Assembly (NCBI GenBank): GCA_027604665.1 | Contig: JADGIZ010000257.1 | Coordinates: 1 to 17,734, forward strand | DNA length: 17,734 nucleotides | Direction of reading: 5' to 3' | Origin: Polyrhizophydium stewartii | Lineage: Eukaryota > Chytridiomycota > Chytridiomycetes > Rhizophydiales | Part shown: positions 6,650 to 17,670 of the stretch, in pieces | Position numbering within the stretch: the first letter of the stretch is position 1 | Layout of the letters: every line of letters begins with the position of its first letter | Program-made: the position numbers and the translations under genes | The notes under the pieces: model-generated | What the model saw: the letters and a program-made list of their open reading frames with translations, nothing else | The model's database searches: none | What the model was told of the DNA's origin: nothing

Positions 6650-9600
6650 TCATATCCAACCCATCCACCCCTCAAACATCACCGACAAGTTGTCGGGACT
6701 GACTGCCTCGCGGATGAGGCGGTCGACCTGCTCGGCAACGTTCCACCGCGGCTTGCCCTCATGGTCGCGGCCCTCGAGCTTGGCGCGGATCCGCTTGAGC
6801 ACACTCACGGCATGCGCATTACGCGACTGCTCCCTGTTGAACCGCAGGTTGCCGAGCTGCTGCTGCTGCCGCAGCTCGTACGACATGGCGCTGTCGTCAG
6901 CGCTGTTGAATCCTTGCGACATGGCGTCGTGTTCCGCGGCATCCGGATCGGTGTTTCCTGTCTTGGCGTTGGGAGTGTTGGATCCTGCGCCAGTCTCCTC
7001 ACCGTCCTCGGCACCGATGTTGGCCGCGGCAGCAGCGCCTGCCGCACCTTGACCGCCAATCTCCAAGTCGTCTGCGTCAAAGGCAAACTCCTCCACCTCG
7101 GCAAAAGAAAACACGAGGTCAAACAGAGCCGACGACTCAAACGCAAGCTCGCGCGCAAAGCCAGTCTGTGCATAGGCAGAGGGGTGTCAGCAGCGCAGGC
7201 ACCAGTCGCAAATGCCTGCAGCACAACGCACCCGCTGCGCAAGTTGCGTTTCGTTGTTGCCATCGAGAGGGCGGGCGATCCGCACGGTGTTCTCCTTGAC
7301 GCGATGCCACATGGCGTGGAAGTCCTGTTCGTAAAACACACAATCAGATGTCATTGCCACAAACGAACGAGAAGCAGGCTGCCCGTCAGACGCACCTTTA
7401 TCCGTGAGACCAAGTGGCTTGCCTGCGGCGTCACGTCGGCGAACTTGAGAATCATGCTCGTGATGCGCACGATCGGGTCGATGTCGGCCTGCAGGGCCTC
7501 GACAAGCTTGAGCAGCTCAATGCACAGCTCCGAAATCATCTCGCGGTCGTCGTCAAGCTGGGGTCGAGTCAGTGCAAGTCCCCTCAAGTGTCACTCTAGC
7601 TGACGAGAAGCAACGCACCTTTACGGACGAAAGCTGGCGGTTTGCCTGCGACAGCATGGTCTCGACATATCCGTTTTCGCGGATCGAGGCAATCGTCTCG
7701 AGAAGCTCGGCAATTCGCGTGGCCGCCTGGGTCACGGCCGCCTCGTTCGTCGTGGATGCCTCTGACGGCATGCGGAAGGTTTCAAAGTGTGCCAGGCCAT
7801 CCGCGATCGCGAACAGCTGCTTGTTCTGCAAATGGCAAGTGTGAGTATTGGGGGCACATCGTAGGCCCGCAGCGGTGAAAAAGTGCACGCACCCGGTTGC
7901 ACAGACCAGCGAGCGCCTGGCTCCGCTGCAGTGATTGCGTCGCAAACTCGTTCAGAGTCATTTTACCCTGCGCCACTTGCTGCCACACGCCGGGGAGACC
8001 CATGATATTCTGGTCGAGGTCCGTGGTTGTCGTGCTCAGTTGGTCCGCCTCGTGTTGGATCTGCGACAATTGCGCGATGCCCATGCGAAGCCCAGACAGA
8101 ATCTGCACGCCGAGGCATGTGAGCCTCATATATAGCAAGCGCTGTCAGGCGGCCCGGCGGCGTACCTCGCTGTATCTCTGCCAGCGCTGGGCCTCGTGCC
8201 GCGACTTCTCGAGTTGGGATGCGCGCGCAAAGGCGATGCGATCGAGGGCAACCTGTGCGTTTGCGAGCGTCTCTGCACGGCTTTGCGCCTCTGCGGCCGC
8301 CCACATGTGCAAGTCGTGGCGCGAGCGGGAAAAGGCCAACCGAACGACGCGCCGAACGAGGGGCTCGATATCCACGCGCGTGAACAGCCCCGCCGACAGG
8401 TTGGTGTTGACTGCCTTGCGCACTGCATCAAGCAACGCCACGCCGCTCTCAAAGGGAAACATCTCTGTGCCACTCGCCGTCGGCTCCTGGTCCGAGTGGA
8501 CGTCCTTGATCATGGGTTTGAGGATCTGGCAGAGTAGACGCGCGGCAGGCTTGGCCACCAGCTCGTGCGCGACATGCGAGTTGAATGTCAGAAGCTGCTC
8601 GGAAACCATCTTGAAGTCGGGCTCGTCGTGCAGAAGCTCTGCAGGGTCGCCGACGTCGCAGGACATGGCATCGATGCTGCCGCTACCAGGCCGCCTGCTT
8701 CTGTAGTGCTTCTGCGCGGCAGCTGCAGCCGAGGCAAACAGCGAGATCGTCAGAACAAACATGTCATCAAAGACGACCATGCGCGCGTTGGGTTCGGCGG
8801 GCATGCCCTTGATGTGAGCTCGCAGATATCGGAGCAGCGTCTGGATACTTTGGCAGGCGTCGCAAGCCAGATCACCCGCTTCTGCCGCTTTGGCCTCAAC
8901 GGCCGCAAATGCCTCGTGGAGGCTGCGCAGGATGGCCGCGCGCTCATCGCTCTGCGTGACGTGGCGCAGCGACTGCGCCGACTGGGCCATGCGCAAGAGG
9001 TTGTCTGTGAGCGACAGAATGCTCGGCTGCGCGAGAATCAGAGCCTTGAGCGTCGTCATGATGAATCGGCCGAGCGAGCCCTGGATTGTGCGCCAGATAT
9101 TCAGGTCGGTTTCGGCAATGAAGCGCATCTGCATGGCGTGGGTCGAATCCGCCAGAATCGGCGCAAACCCGAGCGTGCGCGCAAGATCCTCAATCCCCAC
9201 CAGCATGTTGTGCATGCCCGGCAGGCAGACAACGACGTCGAGCTTGCTTGTCGATAGAGGCAGCGTCGAATACAGCGGCAAGATGGCCTCCTTGCACGAC
9301 ACGATCTCGGTGTCGAGGCCAAACAGAAGCGGCGTGCTCGAGCCAGCAAGCACTGCGCTGAACTCGGCCAGGGCGAGTACCGCAACGCACTTGAGCAGCA
9401 TTTCGGGATTCTTGGTGCGGATGCGGCCGAATGAATTGGCGACGCCCTCGACCGTGGGCATGTTGGCGGGCTGCTTGCCAAACGTCTCGGCAAAGAGCGA
9501 CATCGACTCCAGCGCAATCGACATGTCCAACAGTCGCTTCTCAAGCGTGTCCAGCGAGACGCCTGTGCCGCCGTCCCGGATGCAGCCAAACGTGGCCGTG

Positions 9601-12600
9601 TGCTTGGCAAACGCACGACAGGCATCGACGTCAAACCCAGCCTCGACGAGCGCTCGCAGATGCCCCGACCATTCGCGCATCGAGTCCTGCAGGAGCAGGT
9701 CGTCGGCATTGGGGCCGGCGAGGTACTTGTATGCCTTGAGCGTATCGAGCAGCTGCGCATGGGCATACCGCGCACGCGCAAAGAGCTGCATACTCTGTTC
9801 GTTGAACTTGGCGCACGTATCCAGCAAATACGCGGGCAGGGGCGGCAATCCGGTGAGCATGTAAAGCGAGGACGAAGGGATATCTGGCATTTCGGCGGCC
9901 ACTGTCTCGATCGTCCTGAGTGCGTCAAACGCAGACTGGTGCTTCGCGGCGAGGGCAGTGTACTCGGTCATGGCGCGCATGATACTCTCCTTGTTCTCGG
10001 TGAGCTCGTCCGTGACAGCCGGCGGCACAGTCTTGGAGGGCTGCGACTCTGGCGCCGAGAACTGCGATTGGAGATCGTCAATGTCCTGCATAATCTGTGC
10101 GTGTTTCTGCGCGCTTGAACTGGCGTTGTCGATCTTGCGGTAAATGAGCCCCAGAATCGAGCCCATGCGCTCCGAGGTGGACTGCAGCAGCGTCTTGACC
10201 TCGACTGCAAGGCGCGGCAGAGAAGCGCGTGAGCCACGGATCTGGTGTGCAGCGCATTTGCATGCAACTCGCCGGAAACTCACGGATGCGCGAGGAAAGA
10301 ATGCCGACCTGCGCGTTCAAGTTCATGAGCGCCTTCTCGTGCTGCGACTTGGCGTCCTGGGTCCAGTCGACAAGCGGGTCGTATATGAACGCCTCGAGCA
10401 GCGTCAAGAGAATCTCGCGGTTCTCGCGCATGATGCGGAGCACCTGCTCGCACGCAATCCGGAACGCGCCTTCGATGCCTGAAGGCCCCAGGGCAGCCAC
10501 CATGTTCTGTGTCAGGCGGAAGGGCACCGTCTCTGGCACGCGCAGTCGCTGTCCCTTTTCAAAGCAGACGTTGAAGTCAATGTGCACCACCTCTCCACGC
10601 ACAACATCGAGCATAATGTTGTCGAGGTGGCGGTCGCCAAGGCCAATGACGTATCCGATCATGGACATGACTGCCGCCGAGCGAGCAAACGTCTTGCTCT
10701 TCTCCCACCATGCAAGCGTCGTCTGCGATGACGACCACAGCTCTTTGGCGAGCAGGTTGCTTGGCGTCTCTCGCTCGAGCTCGGCAAAGACCTCGCGCAT
10801 CATCTCAATGGGCCAGTTGCGTCTCGGCGTTGTCTTCTTGATTCGCCTCGCCGAGAGCGCTGCGTTGAGCTTGGAGTAGAAGGCGTCGTGTGGCCGCAGC
10901 GGCTGCGGCACCTCAGGTGCGCCGTCCTTGCGCTGCAGCACGAGCGCAGAATGCTCCCGCTGCTGCCACTTGCGGAAGACGGCGAACAAGCCGCTGGCCC
11001 CTTCGATCCACTGGATCATGCCGTAGTTGTCACCGAGCGGGATGACCGCAAAGCAGCGAGCACTCAGGTCGCGGCTGTGTGTTTGGCCGTCGCCCTTGAG
11101 AAGGTGGTTGACCGTCGTGCTGAACTGCTGGATGCGCTCGTCCAGATGCAGGTCCTCGAGGCCCTTGAGCAGGAACGAGTAGGTCTGGCCGTTGGACGCG
11201 CGCAGCGAGAACTTTTTGGGCTTGGTCTTGGTCGGCAGGATCAGAAGCTCGGGCAGGCAGCTTGACACGGTCAGGGCGCCGCTCGAGTCCACCAGCCCGG
11301 GTACCGAGATGCGCGATCCGTTGATTGAAGAGAGGTACGGACTGACGTCGCCGAGATTGAGCGTGCGGTTGCGCTGCACGTACTTGGATAACTGGTAGTG
11401 GATGTTCTTGAAGTGCTCCCATATTGACTGCGGGTCGTCGAACTTGGCCGTCTCGCGCAGCTCGTTGAAGGCGCGATCGACAACGCCTCCAAACGTTTCC
11501 ACAAACGTCTGCTCGTGTCGCGTCGCAATGCCCTTTGCAATCGTCTTGTCGTAGAGCTTCTCCATTGTGAACAGGATGGGCCGCATAACGCTGACGGCGT
11601 TGCGCTGCATAACCTGGATGCGTGCCTCGCTTGTGAGCGTCTTGTTGGACCGGATGCGCTGGAAGTCGGCCACAAGGCGCTCGACGCGGCCTTGGATCTC
11701 GGTTTGCACGTGGTCGAGGCCATGCAGCCATAGCTCCTCCCAGAGCACCGTGACGCGCTGCAGCTCCTGGATCCACTGCGATATGAGGTCAACGAGGTCG
11801 CCGTTGCTGGACCGCAGCGACGCGAGCACACGCGCATAGCCCGCCTGGGCGAGATCCGACCGCTGCGTGTCCGAGCTCGAGCCCAGGACGACCGGGTACA
11901 TGATTAAGTGCGGCGAGCTCGACCCGATCTGGCACAGAAGGCTGGCGATCTCCTGGCGCACGACAGGCTCGGGGTGGTGCAGCCGCGAGAAGAGCTGCGG
12001 GATCACAGACTCCCAAGGGGCCGACGGCGTCGACGCAAAGCCAGTCGAGAAGGTTGACTGCAGGGCCGCGCCGTACTTGGTAAAGAGGCGAATGATGCGC
12101 AGCGTCGTGGTGATCGTGTCGCCGAGGCGCTTGCTTTCCTTGCGCTCGTCACGCGAGATGGGGGACGAGGTGCCCTGGATCGCAGCGGCGGCAGCGACAT
12201 CGGCCATCGTCTTGTCTTGGTGCACGCGCAGGAACCTGAAGTAGCTCGTTGCGGCGCTATCAAAGTAGTCGAAGATCCTGCGCCGCAGCGTCTCGAGGGA
12301 AGCTTCGATCTTGACACGCTCCTCTTCCGCCTGCGGCCCCATGCTGCGCAGCGCTTCGCGCCAGTCGGACGCGGTCGGCGTGTCGCGCGTGGCCTCACCC
12401 AGATCGCGAACCAGCCCGGCAATTATGCCGCCGTACAGATCAGTGCGTCCGACCGCCGCGAGCGCGCCTTGGACGGCGTCGAGCTCGGCTTGCACCAGCT
12501 CGCTGTCGCTCTCGCGGTTTCCGAGGCTGTCGAGCGCGCGGCGGCCGATGCGGTAGCAGAACGTGCCGTATGCAAACCATGCCTTGGCAAAACCCGGGGC

Positions 12601-15600
12601 AAGCTCGGTGCCGCGCTTGAGCAGGTTGAAGCTCAGCCAGTCTTCGGAGAGCGAGCTGGGTACCTGCACACCAGTGGGGCCGAGCAGCGCGTCGAGGCTC
12701 CGGCGGATCTGCGGCTCGTTTGAGTCGATGCGCACGGGGCGGTTCCACTCGGACAGCAGCCGGCACGCCTTGGCGCGGATCTCCACGTCGGCCTCGTTCT
12801 CGACGCTGCTCTGCGTGTTGACGATGTTGAGAAGCAAGTAGAGCGCTTCGCGCGAGCGGCCCTCCTCGTTGAGCAGCCGCGCGAGCTTGAAGCTGTTTTG
12901 CAGCGCGGCGGAGGAGGTCAGGTTGTTTTGCGATGCGTCGAGCAGCCGGTTAGCCAGCTGGAAGTTGAGGACCTTGCGCGACAGGTTTGCGAGCAGGCCG
13001 CGGATCTCGTCGAGGTCCGGGTCGAGCTTGCGCGTGCGGTGGCGGATCTCGTTCTCCTTGATGCTTGCGTGCAGGCGCGTCCAGTCGGCCAGGTGCTTAG
13101 AGACCACCGTCTCGGCGCGGATGCGCGCGCGGCCGCGCACTCGGCCTACACGCACGCCGGAGCCGCTGGCGCTGTTCACGACCAAGCCTCCAGCAAGGCC
13201 GCCGTCACCCGTGCGCTGGAGGCCAGAGACATGCAGCAGCGTCTGGTTGAGCACCAGCAGCGACACGAAGCGGTCTGGGTGCGTGTTTTGCAGCAAGCTG
13301 TGCAGCATCTGCAGCGTTTCAGAGGTGGCTTGCACCATGCGCTGGATGTCGATGCCGCCCTGGCCCTGCAGGATCGGTACCGTGTCGCCGACGAAGCGCT
13401 CGAGAGCAAAGGTGTTTGGCCCACGCCTTAGCAGCCCGCCAAGAAGCAGCAGATCCTCGGCGGGCGGTTGCTGCTCGTTGCGGCCGCCAAACTCCCAGAA
13501 GCCAAGCTTCACGGTCAGGCGCATGCGCTGCATTGCGATGGATTGCGCCGAGTCCGAGGTTGTTGGGGCCGCCGAGCGCGGCGATTCGGCCGAGCTGCGA
13601 ATGGACGACGCGCCGTCAAAGACACCTGCCCACGATGGCGGGAACGAAGCCGGTGCGTCACGCACGAGTTTCTGCACTGAGTGCCAGTCGCCGAGTTTGG
13701 CATAGCACTCGAGCAGCTGGCCGTTGAGGTCTGCCGCAAACACTTGCTGCTCAGCTTCGGTGACCTTGGTCGTAAGCGATTTGAGCTCCTTGGCAGCAAT
13801 CTCGAACTGGCCTTCGGCAACGACGGACTGCACACACAGCCAGCGATAGACGCTGTCTCCTGCGAGCGGCAGCTTGGTGCGGACCTCGGCTGTCTCTTTG
13901 CGCCAGAACCGGGCGAGGCCAACAAGGCCATCAACGTCCTTGGATCGGCAGAGCGCGCCGCCTTGCGACGGCCCATCGTTGTCAGCACTGGGCAAAGCAA
14001 TTCCACCTCACTCGGCACAGTGACTCACAGAGCGATAGCAGCAGAACAGAACATTCTTTTTGCCACGCGGTCGTGTCCTTGATGCTGCGGCGCGAGATCT
14101 GCGAGATGCGGTCGCCCAGAGCCTGAACCGTGTTGCACACGCAACCAGCAGTCAGCAATTTCCAGCCATTTTTGCACTGCATCGGCACTGCCCACCTCAT
14201 ATCCATGGCGAATGGCAATGCTGTCAAGCTCGATTTGGTGTGCAAGGTCGACAATGAGCATGCGAATACGCGAGAACCATTCCTCGCACACGCCGCGGTT
14301 GGCGTGCAGGAACACCATGGCCGACTTGGGCACGGGAGGCATGAGCGAGAAGTTGCCGCGCGAGGCATGGAAGATCTGGATCTCGAGCAGATCCACAAAC
14401 TCGAGCAGATGGCGCAGGCGCTCGAGAATTGAGAAGAGCTGCTTGGTCTCGAGGCCACGGGTGCCGTAAGCCTTGCAGTCGCGCAGAAAGTCTTGGTAGA
14501 ATCGCAGCGAGTTCTCGATTGCCTCGAGGGTCTGAAGTGGGCCGCCAAAGGGCGTGCGAAGGCGCGAGAGCACGCAGAAGCGCGCCGTCTCCCACAGCGC
14601 CCAGAACATGAGCGTCTCCTTGCACAGCGTGCCCGCGCGCAGGACCTTCTCTGAGGGCGGCTCGGGAAGTGTGCGCAGAACCTGGAGTGCCTGGCACGTG
14701 TGGAACGCATTGACCAGCCACTCTGATGGATTCGCTGCAAGGCCAACCTCGGCCGAGATGGTTTCGTCGGGCTGTTGCAGGAACGAGCCCATGCCGAGAT
14801 AAACGGCAACGAGCTGGAAGTGGCGCGGCCGGAAGGTGCCAAATGCTGGACAGCCCATGACGGCACGCTTGAACTGCTGCAGCAAGTCGGTGCTCGGGTG
14901 CGAGATGCGCTCGACAGAAGACAGGCACATTTGGGTGTCGATGGGATCGAGGGCGCTGGCCGTGAGCCAGTATGCCTCGCGCACGCGAGCGTCCACGTCG
15001 TCGAGGCGCATGGCAAACCCCGCAAGCACTGCCGGAGTAAGCGGATTGCCGCGATGGTTGGCCGCAAAAGCTGTGAGGAACGCACGCCACAGCTCGGCAA
15101 CAGCCTTGCGGATCGCCGCGTCGGTCGCAGAGCCGGCGCACTCGAGCAGATGCGTGAGAATGTTTTGCACGAGAGAGAGCACACCGCTTTGCGAAACATC
15201 CGTGTCCATCTTGTTCTTGTCCTTGACGTGCTCGATGATGCGATGGATCCAGTGCATGGCGATCACCTGGCGGTCGAACATGAGCGAGTCGAACGCCTCG
15301 CGGATCGTGGCAAACTGCTTCTCGATCAGTCGCCACGTCGTGGCGCGCCGCAGCTCCGTTGGCGATACGAGCAGCGTGGGCAGGAAGAAGCCGTGCGCCG
15401 AGGCGATGCGTGCGAGCGCCTTGATGACCTCGAGATCGGTTCGGGCCCACCAAGTCTGGCCGGCGAGCTGCGGCACGGCCGAGCCCCGGCGCCAGATCGA
15501 GTACATGTGCGAGAATACAATCGACGGGCTATACCCGCCGAGCCCAGCCTGCGTGCTCGAGGCGCACAGCGAAATATCGAGCTCAAAGAGCATTCGCATG

Positions 15601-17670
15601 TGCGCGCGGCTAAGCGCCGTCAGAAAGTCGAACTCGAACTGCGGTTCGTCCGGATCGGCGAGGATCGACGAGAGCGGCGTACCACGGCCAGTATTGACTG
15701 GCAAGCGAGACGACTCGTGCGAGAGCGCTTGCATGAGCAGATCCGCCTCCGTAAGCAGCTCGCCCGGCCGGCGCGAGAGAGTGAACGATCCCGTCACTGG
15801 CGGTTCGCGGAAGCGCGGAACAACATCGAGCAGGAACTTGGACAAGCTGCTCATGGCGGCCGTTTGCGAGATGCACGAAATGCGGAAGTCGAGCATCAAG
15901 GCCGACTTGGAAGGGAACAAACACATGTCCATGAGACGCAGGTCCGTGATGGGCTCGCACAGCATCTCAAACGCCTCGCGGGTGGTGTCGAGCCAGGTGA
16001 TGACGGGCGCCTCGCTGCGAGTGGACTGAAAGCGCGCCAACTCGGCGACGCCTATTGTGATCAGGAGGTCGACCGACATGGCGTGCACGGGTGTCTGCGC
16101 GAGCTCGGGGCAGTGCAGAACCAGACCGATAATGTGCGATGCTGAGTAGCGCAACAGGTAGCGTCAGCAGCCGCTTGCGGAGCAGCGTCTAAAGCGCCGC
16201 GACTCACTAATGGCCGAGAGCGATGCGTCCGAAAAGGCGGATCGAAGGGTCTGGATGAGCGTCAGCACGCCGGAAATGGTCTGCACAAAGTCGGCAATCA
16301 GGGCTGCTGGCGGAGGTGTGTTCTGGTCCAGATCCGGGTTGATGCGCGGAAATGCGCCCCAGAAGATGCCGCACAAGATGGCGTGCATGCAGCGCAACTC
16401 GTCGAGGATGGATGGCGACACGACAAGGTGCGCGCTTGTGGGATGCATGTACAAGGCCGCCGAGTGCAGCTGCTGTACGGCCGAGTCGAGCTGCCGCACG
16501 GTCATGAGCCCGAAAGCGACGTTCTGCGCCCAAAACTGCCATGACTGCGCGAGGGCGTCTGCAATGACGTTGCGGAGCGGAGGCGGACCGGTGGCGTGAG
16601 CAGGCACGTGGGGCAGCAGTAATGCGGTCGAGGCACGTGGCTGCCGCGAGGCGGGCGCGAGGCACGAGGGGCGGGCGGACGGGCAGGCGACGCACCGTTG
16701 ATGCGGGTGACGGTGACCTGCGGGATGCCCGGCGTGACGGCCCATCTGACGAGCGAGTTGGAGAGGTCCTGCGCAGGCGGAGGGCGGCGTCGCCATGTGA
16801 GCCACGAGCCACGAGCCGCGAGCCGCGAACCACGAGCCACCAAACGGTGCCGCGGCTTCGAGCGCCACGCAGACGGGGGAACGGGCAGCGCACCACAAAG
16901 AAGCCGCCAAAGACGTCGGCGTACTCGTCCGCGATGATCAGCAGCACGTCGAGCACGGGATCGAGCAGATCGGGCGTCTGCATCGCTGAGAAGTAGGCGG
17001 CGACGTCGGCGGTGACGTCGTGCATGATGCTGTTTCCGAAGCCGTAGTTCTCGATGCGCGGGCTCGAGGGATGCAGCACCTGCGGTGCGGGGTGAGATCG
17101 TGAGCCGATCGCTGCGCGGGCGGGCGGGCGTGTGCGGGGGGCTCACCTCCCGGAGCGTGCGCATGAACCAGATGCGGACAGAGTCGGGGCGGGACGGTGC
17201 ACGAACGTGCTCGAGCAGCCACTTGAAGAAGGCGGCCGGGCTGCCACGGAAGGTGGTGACGATGGCGGCGATGCACTCGACGACGGCGTTCTTGAACGAG
17301 TCGGGCGAACTGCGCGGCGGGAAGCAGGGGGTAGGAGGCCGCAGACGGCCGGCGGCGAAGTGGGGCCGAAGAGGCAGCCGAGCCCCGAGAGCACAGAACG
17401 TCAGCCGCTGGTTCTCGAGGCCGTCGGCGGCAGGGAGCAGCAGGCAGACGTGCCTTGGATCGTCAAAGTAGGTGTCGAGCGTGCGGATCATGCGGCCGCC
17501 ATTCATGAGCGTGTTGACGGCCGAGTGGACGTCGACCGTGCCCGAGCACGACAGCAGCAGGGCCTGCAGCTGGGTGACGAGGGCCGTGCGCCTCGCAAAC
17601 GAAGGGTCGTCGTCAGTCTTGGCCAGCTTGTCGGCATAGAAGAAGATTCGGTTGGCAGCGCTGTTACGCT
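6650..17670 (-). CDS. SMG1: SMG1, PIKK-family kinase of nonsense-mediated mRNA decay (5' end beyond window)
   Basis: Exons on the minus strand: 17670-17400, 17309-17147, 17079-16894, 16768-16696, 16558-16208, 16141-14196, 14122-14029, 13961-10284, 10204-8166, 8102-7893, 7825-7619, 7557-7396, 7324-7232 and 7165-6650. Phases agree at every junction, giving about 3328 residues (human SMG1: 3661). SMG1 phosphorylates UPF1 in the SURF complex. Order: N-terminal HEAT-like helices (16558-16208 matches the human region with FWVADLAF), the conserved LSRLRTPFGG and CEEWFSRIR segment, FAT (PQLFSRLHHPE, SSPHLIMYP), FRB (RVTVLWEELW), kinase (TKTKPKK, GLEDLHLDER, GDRHLDN, HIDFNVCFEKG, DPLVDWT), a long C-terminal insertion, and FATC (GRD, VAEQVD, EGWMGWI). 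HIDFN replaces DFG, as HIDYN does in human SMG1, and separates it from ATM, ATR and mTOR. A 90-nt intron at 17310-17399 is optional, because the frame also stays open through it. Confidence 0.96.
6653..6830 (-). other. SMG1: SMG1 FATC region
   Basis: The minus-strand C-terminus contains HAVSVLKRIRAKLEGRD, NVAEQVDRLIREA and DNLSVMFEGWMGWI. It aligns closely with the human SMG1 C-terminus (VAEQVDYVIKEA, EGWTAWV). This is the clearest evidence that the whole minus-strand block is one SMG1 gene rather than a kinase gene plus separate downstream genes. Confidence 0.97.
10360..11290 (-). other. SMG1: SMG1 kinase domain
   Basis: On the minus strand this encodes the PI3K-like catalytic domain. TKTKPKK (about 11240-11220) begins the N-lobe, and FLLKGLEDLHLDER (about 11180-11140) holds the lysine that binds ATP in the family. 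The catalytic loop GDRHLDN is at about 10640-10620 and the metal-binding segment HIDFNVCFEKG at about 10590-10556. LRVPETVPFRLTQN is the activation segment, and LLEAFIYDPLVDW closes the domain. All catalytic residues are intact. Confidence 0.96.
11500..11775 (-). other. SMG1: SMG1 FRB-like segment
   Basis: ELQRVTVLWEELWLHGLDHV on the minus strand matches the human SMG1 segment containing RRVTVLWDELW, and is followed by charged helices up to SVMRPILFTMEKLYDK. It lies between FAT and the kinase domain, as FRB does in all PIKKs. Confidence 0.9.
16769..16893 (-). other. SMG1 intron with a 7-bp minisatellite
   Basis: A 125-nt phase-0 intron with donor GTGCGC and acceptor GCGCAG. On the plus strand, 16801-16842 holds six 7-bp units of GCCACGA with small variations (GCCGCGA, ACCACGA). 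The flanking exons match adjacent parts of the SMG1 N-terminal region, so this is non-coding. Confidence 0.85.
16801..16842. repeat. Six-unit 7-bp tandem repeat (GCCACGA)
   Basis: Units in order: two GCCACGA, two GCCGCGA, one ACCACGA, one GCCACCA. The order suggests duplication followed by point change. It lies in an SMG1 intron. Confidence 0.9.
17310..17399 (-). other. Candidate 90-nt SMG1 intron or in-frame insertion
   Basis: The stretch encodes a Pro/Arg/Gly-rich peptide unlike the helical segments on either side. Donor GTTCTG is atypical, but the pyrimidine-rich acceptor CCGCCGCGCAG is good and phase 2 matches on both sides. Removing it joins ENQRLT to SPDSFKNAVVECIAA, which fits the helical repeat better. 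Because 90 is a multiple of three with no stop, the alternative of retained coding sequence cannot be ruled out. Confidence 0.55.

Noticed and set aside
8145..10283. 712-residue minus-strand frame as a separate gene
   Set aside because: It has no plausible start of its own. A perfect GTGAGT donor at 10283 and TTGCAG acceptor at 10205 join it in phase to the SMG1 kinase exon, and the FATC region is downstream, so it is SMG1's C-terminal insertion.
14123..14195. Apparent frameshift in SMG1 near residue RHGYE
   Set aside because: The change of frame is explained by a 73-nt intron with donor GTGGGC, a GCTGAC branch site and acceptor TTCAG.
13982..15199. 405-residue minus-strand frame as an independent protein
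   Set aside because: Only its segment 14122-14029 is real (an SMG1 exon, ALGDRISQISRR). The rest is an out-of-frame shadow of the exon upstream.
14775..16145. 456-residue open frame on the plus strand
   Set aside because: It lies opposite SMG1 exon 16141-14196, whose minus-strand translation matches SMG1. The plus-strand product is Arg/Glu-rich, with no recognisable domain, and reflects GC-rich codon bias.
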